Source: Phaeobacter italicus (GTDB lineage Bacteria; Pseudomonadota; Alphaproteobacteria; Rhodobacterales; Rhodobacteraceae). From it: a stretch of 64,000 nucleotides of DNA. The translations under genes and the position numbers were made by a program. Shown here one piece after another: positions 8,244 to 16,708 of this stretch. The stretch covers positions 1 through 64,000 of the forward strand of contig NZ_CVRM01000005.1 in the NCBI RefSeq assembly GCF_001258055.1, given 5' to 3'. Below the pieces are notes generated by a model, which was not told where the DNA came from, did no database searches, and saw only the letters and a program-made list of their open reading frames with translations. Each line of letters opens with the position of its first letter. The first letter of the stretch is position 1.

Positions 8244-8559
8244 GGGGGCTCCCGCAGTTTGTTCCCCATGTATAGCTGCAGGGGGGCGGAAAAAAGACCT
8301 AAACGCTGCGGCGTGCTGTCCTGTTGCTGACAGGGCCGCCGCCCAGAGCGTCATCTGGGTGGTCAGTGGAGTGGCCGTTTGGGGGCGCAAGGGGGGCGGT
8401 GATCGGGCCGGGTTGGACCGGCCGGCTGATCTGTAACAGCTTTACGACCGGTTTACGGCGCGCATGTCGCAACCATACATAAATGCGACGATAAACGGCG
8501 CAGGCCTGGCATGCGTCTGGGGCATACCCGGTAACAGTCTCGAACCATCGGATTCGCCC
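8244..8559. promoter_or_regulatory. Divergent intergenic region between ccmI and soxB, with an inverted repeat
   Basis: This 316-base stretch holds no gene and must contain the divergent promoters of ccmI and of the sarcosine oxidase operon. At 8466-8489 there is an inverted repeat GTCGCA-N12-TGCGAC, 71 bp upstream of the soxB start, which could be an operator for the sox operon. No regulator gene is adjacent. Promoter boxes could not be assigned with confidence. Confidence 0.4.
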
Positions 8560-9804
8560 ATGAAACGTTATTCTGCCTTTGCTGTCGCGCGTGAGGCGCT
8601 GCGCTACCACACCGGATGGGAACGCGCCTGGCGCTCTCCTGAACCGAAACGCCGCTACGATGTTATTATCGTTGGCGCTGGTGGCCACGGTCTTGCCACT
8701 GCCTATTTCCTTGGAAAGAACTTCGGCATCACAAATGTCGCCGTTCTGGAAAAAGGCTGGTTGGGCGGCGGCAACACCGGGCGCAACACCACCATCATCC
8801 GCTCCAACTACCTTCAGGATCCCTCTGCGGCGATCTACGAGAAGGCGCGCTCTCTCTATGAGACGATGAGCCAGGATCTGAACTACAACGTGATGTTCTC
8901 GCCGCGTGGCGTCATCATGCTGGCCCAGACCGAGCACGAAGTGCGCGGCTACAAGCGGACCGCACATGCCAACGCGCTGCAGGGCGTACAGACCGAATGG
9001 ATCGAGCCTGCCCGCGTCAAGGAACTGGTGCCGATCATCAACCTTGAAGGCCCGCGCTATCCGGTTCTGGGTGGCCTGTGGCAGGAACGTGGCGGCACCG
9101 CGCGCCATGATGCCGTGGCCTGGGGCTATGCCCGTGCGTGTTCTGCGATGGGCATGGACATCATCCAGAAATGCGAAGTCACCGGCGTGCGATCCGAAAA
9201 CGGTCGTGTGGTCGGGGTCGACACCACCAAAGGTGCGATCGACTGTGACAAGCTGGGCATGGTGGTTGCGGGCAACTGTTCGCATCTCTCCGAAATGGCG
9301 GGTTTCCGTCTGCCGGTTGAATCCGTGGCGCTGCAGGCCCTGGTCTCCGAGCCGATCAAACCTTGCATGGATGTGGTCGTGATGGCGAACACCGTGCATG
9401 GCTACATGTCGCAGTCCGACAAGGGCGAGATGGTGATCGGTGGTGGTACCGACGGTTTCAACAACTACACCCAGCGCGGGTCTTTCCACCATATCGAGGA
9501 AACCGTGCGCGCGCTGAACGAAACCTTCCCGATGGTCAGCCGCCTGAAGATGCTGCGCCAGTGGGGCGGGATCGTGGATGTGACCGGCGACCGCTCGCCG
9601 CTGATCTCCAAAACGCCGGTGGACAACATCTTTGTCAACGCAGGCTGGGGCACCGGCGGCTTCAAGGCGATCCCCGGCTCTGGCTGGGCGATGGCGGAGC
9701 TGATGGCCACGGGCCACTCGCCGCTGGCCGAAGAGTTTTCGATGATGCGCTTCAAGGAAGGCAAGTTCATCGATGAGAGCGTTGCAGCGGGTGTGGCGCA
9801 CTGA
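8560..9804 (+). CDS. soxB: Sarcosine oxidase subunit beta
   Basis: The flavin-bearing catalytic subunit of heterotetrameric sarcosine oxidase, which oxidatively demethylates sarcosine to glycine, forming hydrogen peroxide and 5,10-methylene-THF. The 414-residue protein has the FAD-binding dinucleotide fold at residues 33-50 (YDVIIVGAGGHGLATAYF) and a DAO fold throughout, ending in GWGTGGFKAIPGSG. In the family the beta subunit binds FAD and covalent FMN. The start MKRYSAFAVAREALRYH at 8560 gives the usual N-terminus; an upstream in-frame ATG at 8464 adds 32 unlikely residues. It is the first gene of soxBDAG. Confidence 0.95.
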   Translation: MKRYSAFAVAREALRYHTGWERAWRSPEPKRRYDVIIVGAGGHGLATAYFLGKNFGITNVAVLEKGWLGGGNTGRNTTIIRSNYLQDPSAAIYEKARSLYETMSQDLNYNVMFSPRGVIMLAQTEHEVRGYKRTAHANALQGVQTEWIEPARVKELVPIINLEGPRYPVLGGLWQERGGTARHDAVAWGYARACSAMGMDIIQKCEVTGVRSENGRVVGVDTTKGAIDCDKLGMVVAGNCSHLSEMAGFRLPVESVALQALVSEPIKPCMDVVVMANTVHGYMSQSDKGEMVIGGGTDGFNNYTQRGSFHHIEETVRALNETFPMVSRLKMLRQWGGIVDVTGDRSPLISKTPVDNIFVNAGWGTGGFKAIPGSGWAMAELMATGHSPLAEEFSMMRFKEGKFIDESVAAGVAH

Positions 9805-9818
9805 TGCCGCGCACCGTC

Positions 9819-9865
9819 GCAAAATTCTTGGAAGAATTTTGCCAGGGATTGTCCAAAATCCTTGG
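9819..9865. repeat. Double hairpin between soxB and soxD
   Basis: A perfect inverted repeat GCAAAATTCTT-GG-AAGAATTTTGC (9819-9842) is directly followed by a second, imperfect one, CCAGGGATT-N6-AATCCTTGG (9842-9865). Both lie in the 85-bp gap between soxB and soxD. The pair may stabilise or process the polycistronic mRNA, or be a copy of a dispersed palindromic repeat. There is no T-run, so it is not a standard terminator. Confidence 0.65.
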
Positions 9866-9889
9866 CCCCCAGTTGGAGAGGTCCGCACG

Positions 9890-10219
9890 ATGCTGATCCT
9901 TGAATGCCCATATTGCGGTGTCAAAGCCGAAGAAACCGAACTGGCCGCTGGCGGCGAAGCGCATCTGAAGCGTTTTGGCCCCGGTTCGTCGGACGAAGAG
10001 TTCCACGACTACCTGTTCATGCGCGAAAACCCCAAGGGCGTGCATTTCGAGCGCTGGCGCCATGCCAATGGTTGCGGCAAGTGGTTCCACGCTGCGCGCT
10101 GCACCATGACGCTGGAAGTCTTTGGCACCTACAGTGCCCAGACCACCGAGCCGCCCAAGGAAATCCAGGACAAGATTTCTGAAAAGCGTCCGAACTGGAC
10201 ATGGCGGGATGTGAAATGA
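9890..10219 (+). CDS. soxD: Sarcosine oxidase subunit delta
   Basis: A 109-residue zinc-binding subunit of heterotetrameric sarcosine oxidase. Likely zinc ligands are visible: Cys6 and Cys9 in ECPYCG, and His58 and Cys62 in RHANGCGKWFH, in agreement with the known delta-subunit site. It lies between soxB and soxA as in other sox clusters. The start at 9890 (MLILECPYCG) follows GGAGAGG about 9 bases upstream; the longer frame that overlaps soxB was rejected. Confidence 0.94.
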   Translation: MLILECPYCGVKAEETELAAGGEAHLKRFGPGSSDEEFHDYLFMRENPKGVHFERWRHANGCGKWFHAARCTMTLEVFGTYSAQTTEPPKEIQDKISEKRPNWTWRDVK

Positions 10220-10274
10220 TCCGCCTGAGCCTCTCTTTCCTTTCTGTCGCCTTCTCTTGCGAAAGGTCCGCCAC

Positions 10275-13200
10275 ATGAGCACGCGCCTTGCCAAAAACGG
10301 CCGGTTGATCGACCGCTCCAAACAGATCGAATTCACCTTCAACGGCAAGCGGATGAAGGGCTATGCGGGCGATACGCTGGCCTCTGCCCTGTTGGCCAAT
10401 GACCAGATGATGGTCGGTCGTTCGTTCAAGTATCACCGCCCCCGTGGTCTGGTTGCTGCGGGCCCCGAAGAGCCCAATGCGCTTGTGGGTCTGGGCACCG
10501 GCGATCGTTTTGAGCCGAACCAGCGCGCCACCACGACCGAGCTGTTCTCGGGTCTGTCGGCGCAGTCGCAGAACCACTGGCCCAGCCTCGACTTTGACGT
10601 GCTGGCGATCAACAACAAGCTTGGCCGTTTCCTGACGGCGGGTTTCTATTACAAGATGTTCATCCACCCGCGTCCGCTGTGGAAACACGTCTACGAGCCG
10701 ATCATCCGCCAGTCTGCTGGTCTGGGCAAAGCACCGGACAAAGAGCTGAAGGATGCAGACACCTACGAGCACTTCTATTTCTTCGCCGATGTGTTGGTGA
10801 TTGGTGGTGGTGTGGCTGGTCTGCAGGCTGCCAAGGTGGCAGCACAGTCCGGCGCCAAGGTTCTGCTGCTTGAGCAGCACAACTACTGGGGTGGTCGCGC
10901 GCCGGTTGATGGCGGCACCATCGAGGGCATGGAGCCGGGTGCCTGGGTTGAGAAAACCCTGGAAGAGCTGCGCGGCATGGACAATGTCACCCTGCGCGAT
11001 CGCTGCATGGGCGCAGGCGTCTATGACCACGGCTATGCGCTGGGGTATGAACGTCTGACCGATCACGCACCGGGGCAGGGTGGTCCGCGCCACCGCCTGT
11101 GGCGGATCCGGGCCAGCCAGATTGTCACCGCAACCGGTGCGATCGAGCGGCCGCTGTCCTTTGCAGGCAACGACATTCCCGGCGTCATGCTGGCGGCGTC
11201 GATGCGCGACTATGCGGTGAACTGGGGTGTGACCCCGGGCCAGAAGGTTGTGGTTGCCACCAACAACGACGACGCCTACCGCACCGCCATTGCGATGCAT
11301 GGTGCCGGTGTCGAGGTGGTCCGCGTGCTGGATACCCGCGACAGCGGTGGCGGCAGCCTCATGGAAGAGGTGCGCGCATTGGGCATCCGTGTCGAATGTG
11401 GCCGCGCCATTGCCAAGGTCAAAGGCAGCAAGCGTGTCACTGGCGTGGCGATCTGCGCTCAGAACGGCGAGGGCGGTGCGCAGGAAGAGGTCGAGGCCGA
11501 TGCGGTCGCGATGTCCGGTGGCTGGTCGCCAGTGGTCCACCTGTGGTCCCATTGCGGCGGCAAGCTGATCTGGGATGAGGCGCATGCCAACTTCCGCCCC
11601 GATCCCGAGCGTCCGCCACTGGGTGCGGATGGCAATGGCTTTGTCATTGCTGCCGGTGCCGCCAATGGCGCTGCAGGTCTTGCCGATGCGCTGCATGACG
11701 CGCAGACCGCCGGTGAAGCGGCTGCCAATGCCGCGGGTTTCACCCCCAAGGTTGGTGATGCACCTGCCGCCGAGGCGCCTGAAGAAAACGCGATGGAAGC
11801 TGTCTGGCTGATGCCTGCCAAGGCCGACATCAAGCTGCGCATGAAAACCTGGCTGGATTATCAGAACGACGTCAAAGTGTCGGATGTGCAGCTGGCAGCG
11901 CGCGAAGGCTTTGAAAGCGTTGAGCACACCAAGCGCTACACCACGCTGGGCATGGCGACCGATCAGGGCAAACTGTCCAACATCAACGGTCTGGCCATTC
12001 TGGCGGACTCGCTCGGCTCTGAAATTCCGCAGGTGGGCACCACCACCTTCCGTCCGCCCTATCACCCGATTTCGATGGGTGCGATCGGCGGCGAAGCCCG
12101 CGGTGAGATCTTCCAGCCGCTGCGCAAGACGCCGATGTATGACTGGCACGACAGCAACGGGGCGGATTGGGAACCGGTTGGCCAGTGGCGCCGTCCTTTC
12201 GCCTATGTCCGCTCTGGCGAGAGCCTGCATGACGCGGTGAACCGCGAGGTGAAGAACACCCGCGACAACCTCGGCCTGCTAGATGCATCGACCCTTGGCA
12301 AGCTGGTTGTCAAAGGACCGGATGCAGGCAAGTTCCTCGACATGATGTACACCAACATGATGTCGACACTGAAGCCGGGCAAATGTCGCTATGGTCTGAT
12401 GTGTTCCGAGAACGGCTTCCTCATCGACGACGGTGTGGTTGCGCGTATCGACGAAGACACCTGGCTGTGCCACACCACCACCGGCGGCGCCGAGCGCATC
12501 CATGGACACATGGAAGAATGGCTGCAGACCGAATGGTGGGACTGGAAAGTCTATGTTGCCAATGTCACCGAACAGCTGGCGCAGGTCGCCGTCGTTGGCC
12601 CCAACGCCCGCAAGGTGCTGGAAAAGCTGAACGAAAAAGCAGGCGGTGGCATGGATCTGTCCAAGGAAGCGCTGCCCTTCATGGAGTGGCGCGACGGAGA
12701 GATCGGCGGCTTCAAGGCGCGGGCCTATCGGATCTCCTTCTCGGGCGAGCTGTCCTACGAGATCGCGGTCGCTGCCTCTGACGGTCTGGCGTTCTGGACC
12801 GCGCTGATGGAAGCGGGTCAGGAATTCGGTGTGATGCCTTATGGCACCGAATGTCTGCACATCCTGCGGGCCGAGAAGGGCTTTATCATGATTGGTGATG
12901 AAACCGACGGCACTGTCATTCCGCAGGATCTGGGCCTGAACTGGGCGCTGTCCAAGAAGAAGGAAGACTTCCTCGGCAAGCGCGCCCATTCCCGCAGCCA
13001 TATGGCCGACCCCGACCGTTGGCAGCTGGTGGGTCTGGAAACCGTTGACGGATCTGTCCTGCCGGATGGGGCCTATGCGGTGGGCAATGGCGTCAACGCC
13101 AATGGCCAGAAGAACACCATCGGTCGTGTGACCTCGACCTACTATTCGTCGAACCTGGGGCGTGGCATTGCCATGGGCCTGGTCAAGCATGGCCCCAGCC

Positions 13201-13307
13201 GCATGGGTGAGGTCATAGAGTTCCCCGGCACCGACGGGAAAATCTACAAGGCCAAGATCGTTGATCAGGTCTTTTACGACAAGGAAGGGGAAAAGCAGAA
13301 TGTCTGA
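10275..13307 (+). CDS. soxA: Sarcosine oxidase subunit alpha
   Basis: A 1010-residue large subunit that binds NAD and tetrahydrofolate. The N-terminus (about 1-100) has the ferredoxin-like fold found in SoxA (FTFNGKRMKGYAGDTLASAL). A dinucleotide-binding fold follows at about 170-195 (VLVIGGGVAGLQAAKVAAQS). The C-terminal 400 residues are a GcvT-like folate domain (GKLVVKGPDAGKFLDMMYTN, then SYEIAV and GTECLHILRAEKGF). It passes the methyl-derived C1 unit to folate, feeding C1 metabolism from choline/betaine breakdown. The stop overlaps the soxG start by 8 bases. Start chosen at MSTRLAKNG with GAAAGG upstream. Confidence 0.96.
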   Translation: MSTRLAKNGRLIDRSKQIEFTFNGKRMKGYAGDTLASALLANDQMMVGRSFKYHRPRGLVAAGPEEPNALVGLGTGDRFEPNQRATTTELFSGLSAQSQNHWPSLDFDVLAINNKLGRFLTAGFYYKMFIHPRPLWKHVYEPIIRQSAGLGKAPDKELKDADTYEHFYFFADVLVIGGGVAGLQAAKVAAQSGAKVLLLEQHNYWGGRAPVDGGTIEGMEPGAWVEKTLEELRGMDNVTLRDRCMGAGVYDHGYALGYERLTDHAPGQGGPRHRLWRIRASQIVTATGAIERPLSFAGNDIPGVMLAASMRDYAVNWGVTPGQKVVVATNNDDAYRTAIAMHGAGVEVVRVLDTRDSGGGSLMEEVRALGIRVECGRAIAKVKGSKRVTGVAICAQNGEGGAQEEVEADAVAMSGGWSPVVHLWSHCGGKLIWDEAHANFRPDPERPPLGADGNGFVIAAGAANGAAGLADALHDAQTAGEAAANAAGFTPKVGDAPAAEAPEENAMEAVWLMPAKADIKLRMKTWLDYQNDVKVSDVQLAAREGFESVEHTKRYTTLGMATDQGKLSNINGLAILADSLGSEIPQVGTTTFRPPYHPISMGAIGGEARGEIFQPLRKTPMYDWHDSNGADWEPVGQWRRPFAYVRSGESLHDAVNREVKNTRDNLGLLDASTLGKLVVKGPDAGKFLDMMYTNMMSTLKPGKCRYGLMCSENGFLIDDGVVARIDEDTWLCHTTTGGAERIHGHMEEWLQTEWWDWKVYVANVTEQLAQVAVVGPNARKVLEKLNEKAGGGMDLSKEALPFMEWRDGEIGGFKARAYRISFSGELSYEIAVAASDGLAFWTALMEAGQEFGVMPYGTECLHILRAEKGFIMIGDETDGTVIPQDLGLNWALSKKKEDFLGKRAHSRSHMADPDRWQLVGLETVDGSVLPDGAYAVGNGVNANGQKNTIGRVTSTYYSSNLGRGIAMGLVKHGPSRMGEVIEFPGTDGKIYKAKIVDQVFYDKEGEKQNV

Positions 13308-13866
13308 TCCTGTCAGCGCAATGAATGGTGCGAAGTTCTCCGGCCTGGCACAGGTCGAGGACAGCGGTCTGCAGGGGATGATTACCCTGCGCGGCGATCT
13401 GGCATCTGACACCCTGAAGGCGGCCGTGAAGGCCGCCACCGGGGCAGATGTTCCTGCCAGCGGTCACGTGTCGCTCTCGGCTGAGGGCGGGGTGGCATGG
13501 ATGTCGCCAGACGAATTGTTGCTGCTCGTTCCTTACGAGGTGGTTGACGCCAAGGTCGTTGATCTGGCAGAGGCACTGAAGGGCGAGCACGCATTGGCCG
13601 TCAATGTGTCGGACGCGCGCGGTGTGTTCCGCTTGTCCGGCGATGGCGCCCGCGAGGTTCTGGCCAAGATCTGCCCGGTGGATATGTCGGCTGAGGCCTT
13701 CAAGCCCGGTCAGTTCCGCCGCACCCGCATGGCCCAGGTCGCCGCGGCCTTCTGGCTGGACGATGATGGCGCATTCCACATCGTCTGCTTCCGCTCGGTC
13801 GCGGCCTATGTGTTCAATCTGTTGTCGGTATCCGCACATCCACAATCCAAGGTTGGCGTCTACTGA
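13300..13866 (+). CDS. soxG: Sarcosine oxidase subunit gamma
   Basis: A 188-residue small subunit of heterotetrameric sarcosine oxidase, the last gene of soxBDAG. It shows the gamma-family features (WMSPDELLLLVPYE, then DARGVFRLSGDGAREVLAKICPVD) and is related to the folate-binding GcvT fold. The ATG lies inside the last codons of soxA, so the two are probably translationally coupled. Length is typical. No glyA, folD or purU follows, unlike some sox operons; unrelated secreted proteins come next. Confidence 0.93.
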   Translation: MSDPVSAMNGAKFSGLAQVEDSGLQGMITLRGDLASDTLKAAVKAATGADVPASGHVSLSAEGGVAWMSPDELLLLVPYEVVDAKVVDLAEALKGEHALAVNVSDARGVFRLSGDGAREVLAKICPVDMSAEAFKPGQFRRTRMAQVAAAFWLDDDGAFHIVCFRSVAAYVFNLLSVSAHPQSKVGVY

Positions 13867-13914
13867 TCTGCGACAATTTCACCTTGTGTGATCGTAAAGT
13901 CTTCGATAATCTGT

Positions 13915-13938
13915 CCCCGGTATTTCCGGGGGCATTTT
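13915..13938 (+). terminator. Possible terminator after soxG
   Basis: A short hairpin CCCCGG-TATTT-CCGGGG is followed by GCATTTT, about 48 bases after the soxG stop. The T-run is weak, so termination is likely but not certain. Confidence 0.4.
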
Positions 13939-14051
13939 ACTGTCTTTCGGGGTGTTTTGCCCCATGTTTTTGTGCGCCGCCAGATCCAATAATTTGTGAC
14001 TGAGAAGGACGAGGCTCATCGCCCGTCCTTTGGACGTGATTTGGGGTCGAC

Positions 14052-14537
14052 ATGGTCGGTTTGTCAAAAATCACTTCGCTCTTTGGGGCGAAGGTGGGTG
14101 CAGCTTTTGTCCTTGGACTGTCCGCCGGGACGCCTGCGCACGCGCTTGATGGCGAATTCCATTGTGATGTCAAATCCTTGTCCAGTCATGGATGGATCCC
14201 AAGAGAGATCCATCTGTCATTCAAGGACGGATGGAAGGGCGAAGTCTCTCACGATGGAAATTTCAGCGCCCTGTCAGGCCAGAAACTGAGCGCGGGTTTT
14301 TTCGAGATGGGGCCGACGTCCTATCGGATCAGCTGGCTGATCAAGACACCCTCCTTTGGCAATGGCGGCGATGTCGGAGAGATCCACTACCGCGCCATTC
14401 TCAACACTCGCAACATGAAGCTGTCGGTCCAGGTCATCTCTGATGTGGTGGATGTGGATCAGCCGCGTGGGGTGGGCGAATGCAGCCGTTTGATCAGCGA
14501 AATGGTGATCGAGGAAGCCGCCGCCGATCAGGGCTAG
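14052..14537 (+). CDS. Secreted small protein of unknown function (paralogue of the next gene)
   Basis: A 161-residue protein with a signal peptide (residues 1-31, ending AGTPAHA) that I do not recognise. The mature part has one Cys near the start (EFHCDVKS) and one near the end (GECSRLI), suggesting a disulphide that closes a small beta-rich domain. The segment YRAILNTRNMKLSVQVISDVVD with the terminal GECSR matches the next gene (YSATMDERRMKLSVTARV, GTCVR), so the two appear to be a tandem duplication. It probably acts in the periplasm. Confidence 0.7.
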   Translation: MVGLSKITSLFGAKVGAAFVLGLSAGTPAHALDGEFHCDVKSLSSHGWIPREIHLSFKDGWKGEVSHDGNFSALSGQKLSAGFFEMGPTSYRISWLIKTPSFGNGGDVGEIHYRAILNTRNMKLSVQVISDVVDVDQPRGVGECSRLISEMVIEEAAADQG

Positions 14538-14607
14538 CAAGACAGGCCGCAATCCAACACTTCAACGACAATGATCTCTGGGTATGATCCGGAGCGGAGC
14601 ACAGACT

Positions 14608-15042
14608 ATGACTACCAAACTTGCGACCGTTGTGATGACGATGGCGATGACTATGACGATGGCGGCGGGGACGGCGGCGGCCAAGCCAGTGTCTTATGAC
14701 TGCAAGATGCAGTCTTACGAGAAATACAACTGGATTGCCCCTCGGATGCTGATCTTTGTCGATCACGAGGAAAAGGTGGCGGGTGTCATGGATGGCATCA
14801 TCGCCTCAGTCAGCAAAACGCCGCTGGTCGTTGATTATGACCCGCGTTCCAAAGAGCGGCTCAAGCTCAAGTGGACCTTGAACAACCTCGACGCTCGCAG
14901 TGGCTCGGCCAAGGTCAGCTATTCTGCGACGATGGATGAACGACGGATGAAACTGTCTGTCACGGCGCGGGTTCATGGCTATGACAACCGCCCCTCGGGC
15001 AGCGGCACCTGTGTGCGCAGCAACATCCCGATGAAGCGCTGA
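14608..15042 (+). CDS. Secreted small protein of unknown function (second paralogue)
   Basis: A 144-residue protein with a Met/Thr-rich signal peptide (MTTKLATVVMTMAMTMTMAAG, cleavage near AAAKP). The mature domain shares with the preceding protein a first Cys (SYDCKMQS), a central RMKLSV strand and a C-terminal GTCVR. I do not recognise the family. The start at 14608 was preferred to the ATG at 14584 because GGAG lies a suitable distance upstream and the signal peptide then begins with Lys after two residues. The signal-coding part is an ATGAC/ATGGC-rich low-complexity tract. Confidence 0.68.
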   Translation: MTTKLATVVMTMAMTMTMAAGTAAAKPVSYDCKMQSYEKYNWIAPRMLIFVDHEEKVAGVMDGIIASVSKTPLVVDYDPRSKERLKLKWTLNNLDARSGSAKVSYSATMDERRMKLSVTARVHGYDNRPSGSGTCVRSNIPMKR

Positions 15043-15223
15043 TCCGCCCGGCAGGCGCAGGTGTCGCGGCGTTTGATCTGCGACATCTGCCCAGGGTGGC
15101 TGCGACCTCTTTACGAAAAGCCTCGGTTATTTTTTCGGTGTTTCCACGGCTTACCCTTGACCAAAGGGCGGACCAGCCGCATGTATCTGGCCAGGAACGC
15201 AACAATTCAGACAGGGGGCCCCA

Positions 15224-15823
15224 ATGGCTTTTGAACTTCCCGATCTTCCCTACGCTCACGACGCTCTGGCATCCAAGGGCATGTCCGCTGAGACCCTGGA
15301 ATACCACCACGACCTGCACCACAAGGCCTATGTCGACAACGGCAACAAGCTGATCGCCGGCACCGAGTGGGACGGCAAGTCGATGGAAGAGATCATCAAG
15401 GGCACCTATGACGCAAATGCGGTTGCTCAGAACGGTATCTTCAACAACATCTCCCAGCTGTGGAACCACAACCAGTTCTGGGAAATGATGGGTCCGGGCG
15501 AAAGCAAGATGCCGGGCGAGCTGGAGAAGGCCCTGGTCGACAGCTTTGGCTCTGTTGACAAATTCAAGGAAGAATTCTCTGCCGCGGGCGCGGGTCAGTT
15601 CGGCTCTGGCTGGGCGTGGCTGGTCAAGGACACCGACGGTGGCCTGAAAGTGACCAAGACCGAAAACGGCGTGAACCCGCTGTGCTTTGGCCAGACTGCT
15701 CTGCTGGGTTGCGACGTGTGGGAGCACTCCTACTACATCGACTTCCGCAACAAGCGTCCGGCGTATCTGACCAACTTCCTTGACAATCTGGTCAACTGGG
15801 AAAACGTCGCGTCCCGCATGTGA
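15224..15823 (+). CDS. sodB: Superoxide dismutase, Fe/Mn family
   Basis: A 199-residue cytoplasmic enzyme that dismutates superoxide. Metal ligands are recognisable: His in ETLEYHHDLHHKAY, His in LWNHNQFW, and Asp/His in DVWEHSYYIDFRN. The Gln in FNNISQLWNH is in the position usual for iron-type enzymes, so the Fe form is favoured, though cambialistic use is possible. It has its own strong terminator at 15874 and a good ribosome binding site (GGGG/CAGGGGG region), consistent with a monocistronic highly expressed gene. Confidence 0.95.
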   Translation: MAFELPDLPYAHDALASKGMSAETLEYHHDLHHKAYVDNGNKLIAGTEWDGKSMEEIIKGTYDANAVAQNGIFNNISQLWNHNQFWEMMGPGESKMPGELEKALVDSFGSVDKFKEEFSAAGAGQFGSGWAWLVKDTDGGLKVTKTENGVNPLCFGQTALLGCDVWEHSYYIDFRNKRPAYLTNFLDNLVNWENVASRM

Positions 15824-15873
15824 TCGCGATTTGGCACCTCTGCCTTTTGCAGAGAAGCCTTTGAAAACATTGA

Positions 15874-15901
15874 CCCCGACCGCCAGCGGTCGGGGTTTTT
15901 T
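15874..15901 (+). terminator. Rho-independent terminator of sodB
   Basis: Perfect 9-bp arms CCCCGACCG and CGGTCGGGG with a 4-base loop are followed by TTTTTT, 50 bases after the sodB stop codon. Confidence 0.92.
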
Positions 15902-15983
15902 CGTGTCTGATGACAGGGTTCAGGGGGAACAATCCGCGCTCTCAAAGGTTGTGTATATGACGGAAACAGAGATGGAGGCCGCT

Positions 15984-16184
15984 ATGGCAGACCGCGTGAG
16001 ATCAAAGGATGGTCGTCAGGAGACCAAGGAGATCCTGGGGGCAGAGGGCACCATTTCCCAAGGCGGACGCACAGGGGGCCGACTGGCCCGAGAGGTCGCG
16101 ACCGAAGACGAGAAAAAGCGCGCAATGGAGCGCCCGGCCGGTGCGACCCGCGTGACAAAATCCAACGAGCAGGAGGATCAGTAA
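15984..16184 (+). CDS. Small hydrophilic protein of unknown function
   Basis: A 66-residue, highly charged, Gly/Arg/Glu-rich protein without hydrophobic segments, probably largely disordered (RSKDGRQETKEILGAEG, ending TKSNEQEDQ). ATG 15984 was chosen because GGAGG lies 5 bases upstream; an ATG at 15957 in the same frame would add 9 residues and is an alternative. The stop codon shares one base with the start of the host-attachment-family gene, so the two form an operon. Function unknown; the composition recalls small stress-induced proteins. Confidence 0.6.
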   Translation: MADRVRSKDGRQETKEILGAEGTISQGGRTGGRLAREVATEDEKKRAMERPAGATRVTKSNEQEDQ

Positions 16185-16636
16185 TGAGCGGATTGAAACA
16201 TGGCAGCTACGTTCTGGTGGCAGATAGCGAAAAGGCCCTGCTGTTGGAAAACATGACCGATGCGCAGAACCCCAATCTGGAGGTGCGCAAGAAGGAAGAG
16301 CAGGACAACCCGTCCGATATCGAACAGTCTGCTAACCGGCCTGGCCGGATGCACGACGGGGGTGTTGGTCAGCGGTCTGCTCTGGATGACACGGACTGGC
16401 ACGAACTGGCCAAGGAGCGGTTTGCAGATGATATTGCGGAACTGCTGTACGCGCGCGCCCACAAGGGCAAGCTGGGCCCGATTGTTCTGGTCGCCGCTCC
16501 TCAGGTTCTGGGAGATTTGCGCGACAAGCTGCACAAGGAAGTGCAGGATCTGGTGATCGCAGAGATCCCCAAGAACCTGACCAATCACCCGATCGACAAG
16601 ATCGAGGAGATCGTGACGCAGGAACTGGCTGCCTGA
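16184..16636 (+). CDS. Host attachment protein family (PF10116-type)
   Basis: A 150-residue protein of the family first described in Agrobacterium as required for attachment to plant cells. It begins LKHGSYVLVADSEKALLLEN and has the linker GRMHDGGVGQRSALDDTDWHELAKERFADDIAELL followed by IVLVAAPQVLGDLRDKLHKEV, which resembles a release-factor/ribonuclease-like fold. The actual activity is not established. It overlaps the preceding small gene by one base and is followed by a clear terminator. Confidence 0.78.
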   Translation: MSGLKHGSYVLVADSEKALLLENMTDAQNPNLEVRKKEEQDNPSDIEQSANRPGRMHDGGVGQRSALDDTDWHELAKERFADDIAELLYARAHKGKLGPIVLVAAPQVLGDLRDKLHKEVQDLVIAEIPKNLTNHPIDKIEEIVTQELAA

Positions 16637-16658
16637 TCGCGGCTGAGTTCAACAGAAC

Positions 16659-16688
16659 ACGCGGCGCTGTCATGGCGCCGCGTATTTT
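16659..16688 (+). terminator. Terminator after the host-attachment-family gene
   Basis: Perfect arms ACGCGGCGC and GCGCCGCGT around a 7-base loop, followed by ATTTTG. It lies between two convergent genes. Confidence 0.8.
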
Positions 16689-16708
16689 GTGCGGCCTGCG
16701 TCAGGCCG

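Noticed and set aside
8299-9924. Long open reading frame of 541 codons on the minus strand
   Set aside because: It lies antisense to soxB; the translation is His/Arg-rich with no domain and no ribosome binding site.
10017-12230. Long open reading frame of 737 codons on the minus strand
   Set aside because: It lies antisense to soxD and soxA, which match their families over full length. GC-rich genes commonly leave long open frames on the opposite strand.
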